Positions 7,137-13,472 of a DNA stretch of 13,472 nt are shown piece by piece. A program made the translations under genes and the position numbers. The notes beneath the pieces are model-generated. The model made no database searches and was not told the origin of the DNA. It worked only from the letters and a program-made list of their open reading frames with translations. The stretch is from NCBI GenBank assembly GCA_041623895.1, contig JBFJVZ010000196.1, forward strand, positions 1-13,472, read 5' to 3'. Every line of letters starts with the position of its first letter. Position 1 is the first letter of the stretch. This DNA is from JBFJVZ01 sp041623895. Its GTDB lineage: Bacteria > Planctomycetota > Planctomycetia > Pirellulales > Pirellulaceae.

Positions 7137-8012
7137 TCAGGCCGCGTGCTCCAGCACTTGCCGCTGGCGATGGCGAAAGAAAAGGTTGTCGTAGATGTAG
7201 TGGTCTTTGACATCGTGGGGCTGGATCTGGCAGTTTCGGTAGTCAAACACCTCGTAACCGTGATCCAAAAGAAACTCAATGGTTTTCCTACACGGCTGAT
7301 TGCCTGTCTGCTCGCAAATGTGATCGCCCATCTCCAAACCAATTCCAGGCCGGTGCCGGCGAATGATCTCCGCCATGCCTTCCAGGATTCCCGCCTCGGA
7401 ACCCTCCGCGTCGATCTTCACAAAGTCGGGGTATCGATTTTCGGCGGCAAATTCATCCAGTTTGACCGCCGCAACTCTGACGAGATTGGCATGATCAGCG
7501 GATTGATCCGTAACCACGTGATTCCACGCACTCTTGCGCAGGCCTTCGTGCTGAAAGAAGATCTCACCCGTTTCGCGATGGGCCGCCAATTGGTTGCAGG
7601 TAATATTCGTGCGGCGTTTGGCGTTCTGGATTAGCACGTCAAAAGTATCGGTCGTCGGTTCGAAGGCAAACACATGACCTCGTTCGCCCACGATTTCAGA
7701 TGCCAACAAACTAAAGTAGCCGAAGTGCGAGCCCACATCGTACACCGTCATTCCGGGACGCAGGACATCAATGAACATTGACGTCATGTCTTTTTCGAAG
7801 TAGCCAAATCGACCAAGTCTCGCTGATACCAACTCGGGATAGATGATCGACATTGGCTGTCCCCAAAACAGCATCGTCTCTTGGTTTTGGGGCTTACCCG
7901 TCCACCTCGCCCGGTACTTGAAGACCTGATGATTCACCCAGCGGGAGGTATTTTTCAGGAGCGCCAGGCGATCCCGAGAATTCCAACAATTGAGTATTTC
8001 AAGACGATCCAA
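7137..8012 (-). CDS. FkbM family methyltransferase (first gene of the glycan cluster)
   Basis: A 291-residue SAM-dependent O-methyltransferase. Motif I is VYDVGSHFGYFSLLAS (90-105), with the usual Asn/Thr replaced by Ser-His. The acidic ribose-binding block is HVFAFEPTTDTFDVL (113-127), and the FkbM signature is PDFVKIDAEGSEAGILEG (195-212), followed by GLEM. About 85 residues precede motif I and include an aromatic-rich segment (FKYRARW, then GQPMSIIYPEL), longer than in the other FkbM protein of the cluster, so the two are not recent duplicates. The start is TTG at 8012; a strong AAAGGAG seven bases upstream makes this start convincing. It is the promoter-proximal gene, with a sigma70-like promoter about 110 bases upstream. 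It probably methylates a sugar hydroxyl of the glycan handled by the downstream enzymes; the exact substrate cannot be read. Confidence 0.88.
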   Translation of the reverse strand: MDRLEILNCWNSRDRLALLKNTSRWVNHQVFKYRARWTGKPQNQETMLFWGQPMSIIYPELVSARLGRFGYFEKDMTSMFIDVLRPGMTVYDVGSHFGYFSLLASEIVGERGHVFAFEPTTDTFDVLIQNAKRRTNITCNQLAAHRETGEIFFQHEGLRKSAWNHVVTDQSADHANLVRVAAVKLDEFAAENRYPDFVKIDAEGSEAGILEGMAEIIRRHRPGIGLEMGDHICEQTGNQPCRKTIEFLLDHGYEVFDYRNCQIQPHDVKDHYIYDNLFFRHRQRQVLEHAA

Positions 8013-8019
8013 GGTGGGT

Positions 8020-8026
8020 CTCCTTT
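8020..8026 (-). promoter_or_regulatory. Strong ribosome-binding site deciding a TTG start
   Basis: CTCCTTT on the plus strand reads AAAGGAG on the coding strand, seven bases before the TTG at 8012. It is nearly perfect in sequence and spacing and establishes the non-ATG start of the first FkbM gene. Confidence 0.75.
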
Positions 8027-8120
8027 GCTGACGCAGAACGACCGTGGGCGACGAAGGTCAGTGCGATCGACGCGCTACCCACAGCTTCCCAGGAGTTCAT
8101 GTATGAAAGCGACTGTCCGA

Positions 8121-8150
8121 CTTATAGAGACTGGCCAATGATATCGTCAA
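8121..8150 (-). promoter_or_regulatory. Sigma70-like promoter of the glycan-modification cluster
   Basis: On the minus strand a -35 box TTGACG (8150-8145) is followed by an 18-base spacer and a -10 box TATAAG (8126-8121). Each box matches the consensus at five of six bases. Transcription would start near 8114, leaving a leader of about 100 bases before the TTG at 8012. It faces the six-gene cluster and lies in the divergent gap, so it is well placed to drive the whole cluster. Confidence 0.55.
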
Positions 8151-8156
8151 CGTTGA
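8147..8156. promoter_or_regulatory. Perfect 10-bp palindrome over the -35 box, possible operator
   Basis: TCAACGTTGA is its own reverse complement. It overlaps four bases of the -35 box of the minus-strand promoter, the classic place for a repressor site. No regulator gene is in the window, and a 10-bp palindrome can occur by chance, so this is a suggestion only. Confidence 0.3.
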
Positions 8157-8276
8157 TCGTCTCAGATGCGGGCAGGGGGGCTTTTCGCAAGCCAATGAAT
8201 TCGCCTCCGATTGGTATGCTTGCAGCTTGTACAATGAAGCTGGCTTCCTAACTCAAACAAATGCTAGCTTCTTCAA

Positions 8277-8663
8277 ATGACTGAGCCGACGCAGCAGCCC
8301 GAATCAGACGATCCATCACAACCTACCGTTAAAGAAAATGAATCTGGGTCGATGGTTCGGCCGACGGCTGAGGTGGACCAAAAGCAAATGACACGCTTTG
8401 TGACCACGATCAAGAATGCTGAGCAGCAAGTCGGCGAACACATCATTCGGGCGCTGAAACACAACGACACGGTCGCTGTGATCACAACGGTGGTGGTGGG
8501 TCCCGACGGTCAACAGCATGTGGTTTCCGCCGCGCTGGACCCCGAACGGATGCAGCAAGTCGAGGAGTTGTTGCAGGCCGCGACTGACGAACGAGTAGAC
8601 GAGGAACCCTGCATCGGTTTTCACTGTTTGGTCAGACCGAAGAACGAAACCGAGAATCTCTGA
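8277..8663 (+). CDS. Unrecognised 128-residue acidic protein
   Basis: I do not recognise it. Residues 1-34 are polar and probably disordered (Gln, Pro, Glu, Ser-rich). From about residue 36 it looks folded: a predicted helix (QMTRFVTTIKNAEQQVGEHIIRAL, split by a turn), a strand pair (VAVITTVVVGPDG, then QQHVVSAALD) and a second helix (ERMQQVEELLQAA). The tail holds two cysteines, in CIGFHC. It has no signal peptide or membrane segment. The ATG at 8277 has no Shine-Dalgarno site, but none of the nearby in-frame alternatives is better; ATG at 8352 would remove the disordered head. It is transcribed divergently from the glycan cluster and converges on the ASPIC gene, so it is likely a single-gene unit. 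It encodes an ordinary mix of amino acids and fills its gap, which supports a real gene; antisense frames here are less protein-like. Confidence 0.65.
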   Translation: MTEPTQQPESDDPSQPTVKENESGSMVRPTAEVDQKQMTRFVTTIKNAEQQVGEHIIRALKHNDTVAVITTVVVGPDGQQHVVSAALDPERMQQVEELLQAATDERVDEEPCIGFHCLVRPKNETENL

Positions 8664-8718
8664 GACGTTTTGCCTGTAGATCAAGCGGCCCCACCTCGAA
8701 CACGCGTTGCTCTAATGC

Positions 8719-8786
8719 GAGGGCGAGGCTCCCGCCGAGCCGAAGCGTCGGAAAACGCTTTGCGGCTCCGCGGGAGCGTCGCCCTC
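8719..8786. repeat. GC-rich REP-like hairpin between convergent genes
   Basis: Two 24-base arms, 8719-8742 and 8763-8786, are complementary at 22 of 24 positions; the left arm begins GAGGGCGAGGCTCCCG. Inside lies a second stem, AAGCG (8743-8747) with CGCTT (8756-8760), around the loop TCGGAAAA. The whole 68-base element would fold into one long hairpin. It sits between the stops of the convergent 128-residue gene and the ASPIC gene, so it may act as a bidirectional terminator or mRNA-stabilising REP element. From memory this resembles dispersed intergenic palindromes of planctomycete genomes, but copy number cannot be judged here. Confidence 0.7.
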
Positions 8787-8876
8787 CCAGCGGTTGGGTA
8801 ACTTGTCTTTGACGAGTAACAGAAAAGCGTAGCTACCTTGCCATCAAACTCCCCTCTATTCAGACCTGACACAACG

Positions 8877-11825
8877 CTAACGCGGAAGCTCAAATCCCTG
8901 ACCCGCGCCCTGGATGATCAGGTAATCCTTGCCTGGCCTGATGTTGCCGAGCTTTTCAGTCGATCCATCGGGCCAGGTCACGATAACTTCGTCCACTTGG
9001 CCGGCATTGCCGACGCCGAACGTTACACAGCGCTCGTTGGAACACTGAAAGCCATCGCCTGATAACTGCCCGGCGACGAATTCTCGCTCGCCGATTTTCA
9101 GCTTGATCTGCGTTCCCACCGCGTCACGATGGCTGTTTGTGCCACGCAGAAAGAAGCGAATTTGCTTCGCGGCGGCGCCCGTTTGATTGATCAACAGCGC
9201 GACGGGATCATACAGATGCGTGACCAGCAAATCGGTTTGCCCGTCGCGGTTGGCATCCAGCGTGGCGACGGCGCGGGCTAAACGATCCTTATGAAAATAC
9301 TCGCCCAGAGTCTTGTTGCTCAATTCGTGCCAGCGTCCGTCGGCGGCGCGGTCAAAGAACTGCACTCTCTGGCGAAAGGACCGGTCTTTGTGTGTGAAGT
9401 CATCGATGTCGCCGTTGGCGACCAAGAGTTCCGGTGTGCCGTCATTGTCAGCGTCCATCCATTGTGTTCCGTAACCCAGCATGCGGTCCGACGGTGCGGC
9501 GAGCCCGAGGCGGCTGGATCGGTCGGCCCACATCCCGGGGCTGACTTGCTCGTAAAACGTGTTGTAGTCACCGGAAAAGTGAGTCAATAGAAAATCGAGA
9601 TCGCCATCGGCATCCGCATCCGCGGCCGCGATCCCCATCGATGCCTGCGACAGGGAGCGTTCGTTAAATGCCAGGCCCCGAATCGTCGCCTGTTCGCTGA
9701 GGCGAAAATCAACCTCATCGACTTCGGCTGTCCAATAATGATTGGCGGTCATGTCGTTGGCGACATAAATGTCCAGTCCCTTCTGCTGATCCAAATCACC
9801 AATCACCAATCCGAATCCTCGACCGGCGTCGTGGTCGCCGAGCCAACGGCTGCTTACGTTGGCAAAGGTTCCATCGCCGCGGCCGCGCCAAAGACGGTCT
9901 TGCTCCGGATCGAAGGCCAGTGGCGCACACGACCGAGGTTCATTCAATTCCTGGTCGATGCATGGCTGGCGGAGTGGTTTATCCCCGCCGCAATAGCCAA
10001 CCTCAAATAGATCGGCGTGTCCGTCGCCATCGATGTCGGCAATCGCCGCCGAAGTCGTCCAAGCATTGCCAGTCAATTCGGCGGCCGCGGTCACGTCGGT
10101 GAACGTGCCATCACCATTGTTGCGATACAGTCGATTCTGACCGATGTTGGCGACAAACAGATCGGGCAGGCCATCCGAATTGTAATCACCGGCCGCAACG
10201 CCCTGGGCAAATCCCCGATCGCCGACGTTTGCGGCTGCAGTGACATCGGCAAACTGGCCTGCCCGATTGCGAAACAGACGGTTGGGTTTGGAGTCGACCA
10301 TTTTTGGCGTGCCATCCATCGCGGTTAGATAGACATCCGGCCAACCATCCAGATCCAGGTCGATCACGCCGGCACCGCCCGCGCCGGATTGGTAGATCGC
10401 AAGTCCGGCTTCTTCACCGGGTGGTTTTCCCAGCTCGCAAATGTGATCAAGGTTGCGGCTGGCTGCTTCATCGGCAAAGCGAAACCTGGCTCGCGACAAC
10501 TTGGCGGGTCCGGTGGACACATTGCTCGTGCCGAGACTCCAATCGACGATCGGAAAAACGGACAAATCAATGTTGGCCGCGACGAGTTTCTCGGGCAGTT
10601 GCCAGGGCGTGGTGCCCGTCAGTCGTTCACGAATCGACTTGTAAGTGTTGCCCAGTTTTGGGTCTTTGTTTTCGGTCATCTGAAAAGCGGCCTGCAGCCA
10701 GGTGGTGGCTTCCCAGCGGCGGCCGAGTTGCTCGAGAGTTTCTGCGATTTTCACGGCGGCCGATTGCGAGTTATTGCGCCAGGAAATCAGCGAATCGACG
10801 TTTTCCCGAATCACGGCCAGCTTGGCGGCCCGCTGGGCAGCGGTCTTCGCCTCGTCGCTGCGGCCAACTTGCGCGAGCGCCGCCGACAACCGGCTCAGCG
10901 CCTCGCCGTCGTTTTCGTCTAAACGCACGGCCCGCCAATAAGCATGGGCGGCGCGCTCAATGTCATTTTCTTGTTCGGCCCAGATACCCGCCGCCAACCA
11001 GTACTGCGGCTCGTTTTCAATCTCCGCTGGCAAGGATCTTGCCCAACCGTTGATCGCCTGTTTGTCACTCAACTGGACGATGGCGCGGCCATACAACGCT
11101 TGCGCCGGAACAAACTCGGGATGCCGTTGAATTACCGGCTTCAACTGCGAGGCAACGTCCGCCCACTTGGAGTGATAAGCGGGCAAGCAAGCCAGTGAGT
11201 ATTGTGGCCGCAAATCTTGCGGATAATGTTCCAGCGCATACTTACAGGTTGATTCGACCGTTTGTGGGCGGTTCAAATCCGACAAGATGATCAACAGACT
11301 CAATCCACCATGCCCCCGCTGGACCAACCAGCTGAGATGTTGGACGGACTGATCTTGCATTCCCAGAGCAGCTTGTAGGCCAACGAGTTTCTGCCGCAAT
11401 TCGTGGTCATCGGGATAAGCGGCTATGGCGTCTTCCAGAACTTTGACCGATTCAAACGGTCGCGCCACGTTCATCCACTCGCGGCCGAGTTTGTTTAGCA
11501 GGTTTTTCGATGGGTTTTCGCTGTTGCCCGCGGCCAGTTCAAAAAACTCGATGGCACGTTTGGTCTCGTTGGCCTTGAGCGCCAAGTCGCCCGCCAATTC
11601 CAAAGCGACGGCATTTTCGGGTTGGGCGACCAACACGTCCTGCACCAGCTTGCTAGCCGCGCGAAGTTGGCCGCGGGCGATCAGTTGTTTGGCTGCGTCG
11701 GTACCTTCAACAGGTGCAGCGACAGCTTTGTTGGTTTGATCACCGCCGCCGGTGCCGGATCGATTGCAGCCACCGCAAACGGTAGACAACAGGAGGATTG
11801 CGATCCAAGTGCGCCGATTCATCAT
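8877..11825 (-). CDS. Lipoprotein with TPR repeats, FG-GAP/VCBS propeller and ASPIC/UnbV domain
   Basis: A 982-residue exported protein. The N-terminus, NRRTWIAILLLSTVCGGC, is a lipoprotein-type signal peptide with the likely lipidated cysteine at 20 (the lipobox is imperfect, so C17 is possible). Residues about 40-400 are helical TPR-like repeats. From about 485 to 880 come FG-GAP/VCBS blades, each with a calcium-binding DxDxDGxxD-type loop: DLDLDGWPDVYL (489-500), DYNSDGLPDLF (547), DIDGDGHADLF (597), DADADGDLDFLL (736), DADNDGTPEL (791) and DANRDGQTDLL (857). Residues about 893-970 form an ASPIC/UnbV domain, ending in the typical VIVTWPDGSTEKL. The cysteines at 612, 622 and 633 are usual in this family. 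Such CRTAC1-like proteins are abundant in planctomycetes, and their role is unknown; protein-protein or carbohydrate contacts at the cell surface are presumed. The two ATG codons at the start are equivalent. It follows the SGNH gene by 83 bases on the same strand, probably in one operon. Confidence 0.9.
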   Translation of the reverse strand: MMNRRTWIAILLLSTVCGGCNRSGTGGGDQTNKAVAAPVEGTDAAKQLIARGQLRAASKLVQDVLVAQPENAVALELAGDLALKANETKRAIEFFELAAGNSENPSKNLLNKLGREWMNVARPFESVKVLEDAIAAYPDDHELRQKLVGLQAALGMQDQSVQHLSWLVQRGHGGLSLLIILSDLNRPQTVESTCKYALEHYPQDLRPQYSLACLPAYHSKWADVASQLKPVIQRHPEFVPAQALYGRAIVQLSDKQAINGWARSLPAEIENEPQYWLAAGIWAEQENDIERAAHAYWRAVRLDENDGEALSRLSAALAQVGRSDEAKTAAQRAAKLAVIRENVDSLISWRNNSQSAAVKIAETLEQLGRRWEATTWLQAAFQMTENKDPKLGNTYKSIRERLTGTTPWQLPEKLVAANIDLSVFPIVDWSLGTSNVSTGPAKLSRARFRFADEAASRNLDHICELGKPPGEEAGLAIYQSGAGGAGVIDLDLDGWPDVYLTAMDGTPKMVDSKPNRLFRNRAGQFADVTAAANVGDRGFAQGVAAGDYNSDGLPDLFVANIGQNRLYRNNGDGTFTDVTAAAELTGNAWTTSAAIADIDGDGHADLFEVGYCGGDKPLRQPCIDQELNEPRSCAPLAFDPEQDRLWRGRGDGTFANVSSRWLGDHDAGRGFGLVIGDLDQQKGLDIYVANDMTANHYWTAEVDEVDFRLSEQATIRGLAFNERSLSQASMGIAAADADADGDLDFLLTHFSGDYNTFYEQVSPGMWADRSSRLGLAAPSDRMLGYGTQWMDADNDGTPELLVANGDIDDFTHKDRSFRQRVQFFDRAADGRWHELSNKTLGEYFHKDRLARAVATLDANRDGQTDLLVTHLYDPVALLINQTGAAAKQIRFFLRGTNSHRDAVGTQIKLKIGEREFVAGQLSGDGFQCSNERCVTFGVGNAGQVDEVIVTWPDGSTEKLGNIRPGKDYLIIQGAGQGFELPR

Positions 11826-11908
11826 CTGTCAGTTTGTGAAAGGTGGCACGTACGCTCCGACAAAGTCGCTGACACACTCCGTGTGCCGTCTTGCCCGGTC
11901 TTTGAACA

Positions 11909-13015
11909 TCATTGCTGCTGATTGTCGGTGCTTCCAGATGATGCGACGGAATCATTTAACAGTAATCGCATTTTTTTCGCCCACAGTTCTGCCACCACTC
12001 GATGCCCCTCTGCTGTCAAGTGAATGGCATCGCCCAAGATTTTTTTATTGCAGGGGAGTTCAAACGCACAGTCGAGCAGCGGAATCTGTTCCTGATCAGC
12101 GGTCAAGCGAAGTTGATCGGTGATCCATTCGCCAATCTCCCGATTGGTGCTGATTTGGGTTTTCTCACTGCCTAAGTAATCGTCCAGGCCGATGCAATTC
12201 TGATTGCTAGCCATGATTTGCGTCGAGATCACCGGGAGGGCTCCCGACTGCCGGATGCTGTGGATCAAGCTCCGCAGATCAGACTGAAAACTCTTGGTAC
12301 CCAGTTCGGTCACCTTGGTGCTCTTGGAGGCAGGCGGTGCAAATTGTGGTGCTGCGGCAGGGAACAACCGGTAGCAGAGGAATCCGTACAGAACACTGTG
12401 TGCGAGTGCTCGCTTTGTCCAAGCCGGGGCCGGCGGCGTCTTGAGCATCTCACTTGGGTCTGCGGCAATCAAGAATCGTGTGTCGTTCCAACCGAGGTAC
12501 AGGATCACGATGTCAGGATCAAATGCCGCGACCAGGTGTTCATAGCGCTGCCGACACTGCGTCATGTTGAATCCCGGCACGCCGGCATTGAGAACTTCCA
12601 CGCTGAAGCCATCAGCAGCAAGCATGCGTTGCAGTTGACAACAGGAGTCTTGACCATCGGGAACCAAGTAACCGAACACGCTGGATCCGCCCAGCACAGC
12701 GATTCGTTTGACGCCCGCTGGTTTGGACAGGTCGATGTTGACGCCCCGCAAACCATGCGAGTTGACACTCACGTCGTAGGCAGACGACTTCATTCGCAGC
12801 CCTGGTCGAAGTGTGTGTCCGGAATGTCGGTCCGGGACAAAAAACGCAAGTCCCGTGACATAGCAGTTGGCGGTCCAACCACGGCCGGCCACGTAAACTC
12901 GCAAGGCAAGTTCTGCCAACAGCAGCGCACCGCAAAGTCCTAAGACGAGGGCAATGGCGATGAACAGCCGTCGGCGACGAGGTTTGCGGTGTGTGGTGGA
13001 AGTATTCAATTGCAA
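11909..13015 (-). CDS. Membrane-anchored SGNH/GDSL hydrolase
   Basis: A 368-residue esterase or acyl-transfer-type hydrolase. A basic head (RKPRRRR, 11-16) precedes one membrane helix (about 17-42), so the catalytic domain should face the periplasm. The SGNH blocks are in order: block I VLGGSSVFG (107-115, nucleophile S111), block II glycine in NAGVPG (143-148), block III GWND (175-178, N177) and block V DAIH (329-332, D329 and H332). All four catalytic positions are present. The start is TTG at 13015, with no clear ribosome-binding site; another TTG two codons downstream is equally possible, and the first in-frame ATG would remove the anchor. Related anchored SGNH proteins remove or add O-acetyl groups on glycans or lipids, but the substrate is not visible. 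It is the upstream partner of the ASPIC lipoprotein. Confidence 0.87.
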   Translation of the reverse strand: MQLNTSTTHRKPRRRRLFIAIALVLGLCGALLLAELALRVYVAGRGWTANCYVTGLAFFVPDRHSGHTLRPGLRMKSSAYDVSVNSHGLRGVNIDLSKPAGVKRIAVLGGSSVFGYLVPDGQDSCCQLQRMLAADGFSVEVLNAGVPGFNMTQCRQRYEHLVAAFDPDIVILYLGWNDTRFLIAADPSEMLKTPPAPAWTKRALAHSVLYGFLCYRLFPAAAPQFAPPASKSTKVTELGTKSFQSDLRSLIHSIRQSGALPVISTQIMASNQNCIGLDDYLGSEKTQISTNREIGEWITDQLRLTADQEQIPLLDCAFELPCNKKILGDAIHLTAEGHRVVAELWAKKMRLLLNDSVASSGSTDNQQQ

Positions 13016-13039
13016 GTGCGGGGAGCATCGTCGACACCC

Positions 13040-13146
13040 GTAGTCCTGCGACTCCGTTCGCGGGGCCCTACCGATGGAGTTTACACATTATCGATCTGTT
13101 TTGCGGCAAGGCCACAAAGGCCCTGCGAACGGCGTCGCAGGACTAC
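13040..13146. repeat. MITE-like 107-base inverted-repeat element upstream of the SGNH gene
   Basis: The arms at 13040-13067 and 13119-13146 are 28 bases long and complementary at 26 positions; each begins GTAGTCCTGCGAC when read inwards. The interior is 51 bases and has no coding potential. No clear target-site duplication flanks it. The left arm ends 24 bases upstream of the TTG start of the SGNH gene, so the element must lie in that gene's promoter or leader. It has the size and shape of a non-autonomous transposon (MITE) or a large REP/BIME palindrome. Confidence 0.65.
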
Positions 13147-13149
13147 TAA

Positions 13150-13168
13150 GCCAGGCACCCTCCCTGGC
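13150..13168. repeat. Short inverted repeat next to the MITE-like element
   Basis: GCCAGG (13150-13155) and CCTGGC (13163-13168) frame a seven-base loop, CACCCTC. It begins four bases after the larger element and may belong to the same mobile or dispersed unit. Confidence 0.35.
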
Positions 13169-13192
13169 CTACGGAATTCGGAGAACTCGACG

Positions 13193-13224
13193 AAAAAACG
13201 GGCGTGGCCGAAGCCACGCCCGTT
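13193..13224 (-). terminator. Rho-independent terminator of the DUF1559 gene
   Basis: Read on the minus strand, a perfect 12-bp stem (AACGGGCGTGGC and its complement) closes on the very stable TTCG tetraloop and runs directly into a T-tract (six A's at 13193-13198 on the plus strand). It lies 25 bases past the DUF1559 stop and should end that transcript before the SGNH gene. Confidence 0.92.
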
Positions 13225-13249
13225 GACGTTTTCAAGGATTAAACCAAGG

Positions 13250-13472
13250 TCACTGGTTTAGCTGCTCCTCGACGTTTTCCTTCATCGCTTTGGTACCCAA
13301 AGCTCCCCACAGCCCAAACGGACTGGCCCGGCCGGCACCATCGACGCCAAATCTGGGGTCGTTGTTGCAATAGGGAACTTGAGTCTGATCACCGGCTTCG
13401 ATCGAATCGGTGATGAAGATCACGGCACCATCACCCATCAGGATGTGAGCACCGCCAAAGTGACGGCTGGCC
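13250..13472 (-). CDS. DUF1559 (H-X9-DG) protein, C-terminus only
   Basis: Only the last 73 residues are visible; the gene continues past the right edge. The visible start, ASRHFGGAHILMGDGAV, carries the H-X9-DG motif (H, nine residues, then DG) that closes DUF1559 proteins. These are planctomycete proteins with a type IV pilin-like N-terminal methylation and cleavage site, a membrane helix and a large exported domain; their function is unknown, and genomes can hold many copies. The N-terminal pilin-like part is outside the window and cannot be checked. The tail, QTQVPYCNNDPRFGVDGAGRASP followed by FGLWGALGTKAMKENVEEQLNQ, is as expected for the family. The strong terminator downstream shows that its transcript ends here and does not run into the SGNH gene. 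Confidence 0.88.
   Translation of the reverse strand, partial: ASRHFGGAHILMGDGAVIFITDSIEAGDQTQVPYCNNDPRFGVDGAGRASPFGLWGALGTKAMKENVEEQLNQ

Noticed and set aside
8211..8235. Possible promoter for the 128-residue protein (TACAAT at 8230-8235)
   Set aside because: The -10-like box is acceptable, but no -35-like box stands 16-18 bases upstream; TTGGTA at 8211 leaves a spacer of only 13 bases.
10304..11053. 249-codon open frame on the plus strand
   Set aside because: It lies wholly antisense to the TPR part of the ASPIC lipoprotein; the product is Arg/Ser/Pro-rich without domain features, a typical shadow frame in GC-rich coding DNA.
12218..12943. 241-codon open frame on the plus strand
   Set aside because: Antisense to the SGNH hydrolase, whose four catalytic blocks prove the other strand; no recognisable domain.
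1..13472. Defence system, CRISPR array, prophage or integrative element
   Set aside because: I looked for spaced direct repeats, nuclease, helicase, integrase and transposase motifs and tRNA-edge attachment sites, and saw none.

Overview
The window looks like chromosomal DNA of a planctomycete, most probably in or near the Pirellulaceae. The evidence is the H-X9-DG C-terminus of a DUF1559 protein at the right edge, a TPR/FG-GAP/ASPIC lipoprotein, a large Calx-beta/lectin/sugar-dehydrogenase surface protein, frequent TTG/GTG starts, and GC-rich palindromic intergenic repeats. The assignment rests on recognised gene types and style, not on a marker gene.

Layout. (1) 1-2220, plus strand: the 3' part of a large modular protein with a Calx-beta module, an L-type-lectin-like beta-sandwich and a PQQ-type glucose/sorbosone dehydrogenase propeller; its 5' end lies outside the window. 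(2) 2297-8012, minus strand: six collinear genes. In transcription order they are an FkbM methyltransferase, a GT2 glycosyltransferase, a PAPS-type sulfotransferase (Sulfotransfer_3-like), a second FkbM methyltransferase, an unrecognised 313-residue protein, and an Stf0-type sulfotransferase whose start overlaps the stop of the unknown gene by four bases. A good sigma70-like promoter (TTGACG, 18 bp, TATAAG) stands about 110 bp upstream of the first gene, with a perfect 10-bp palindrome over its -35 box. (3) 8277-8663, plus strand: a divergent 128-residue protein that I do not recognise. (4) 8719-8786: a large GC-rich hairpin repeat between convergent genes. (5) 8877-13015, minus strand: an SGNH/GDSL hydrolase with an N-terminal membrane anchor, followed by the 982-residue TPR/FG-GAP/ASPIC lipoprotein. 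(6) 13040-13146: a MITE-like inverted repeat just upstream of the SGNH gene; then a textbook rho-independent terminator (13193-13224) and the C-terminus of a DUF1559 protein that continues past the right edge.

How the genes work together (inference). The six-gene cluster has the enzymes expected for building and decorating a sulfated, O-methylated surface glycan or glycolipid: one glycosyl transfer step, two methylations and two sulfations by different sulfotransferase families. The unknown 313-residue protein is translationally coupled to the Stf0 enzyme and is the best candidate for an undescribed glycan-modifying step. The neighbouring lectin-dehydrogenase and SGNH/ASPIC proteins are exported or envelope proteins, but nothing here ties them directly to the glycan.

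No gap between genes exceeds 300 bases. The gaps at 4075-4242, 6140-6215 and 11826-11908 show no feature I can support. I saw no tRNA, rRNA, CRISPR array, transposase or integrase.
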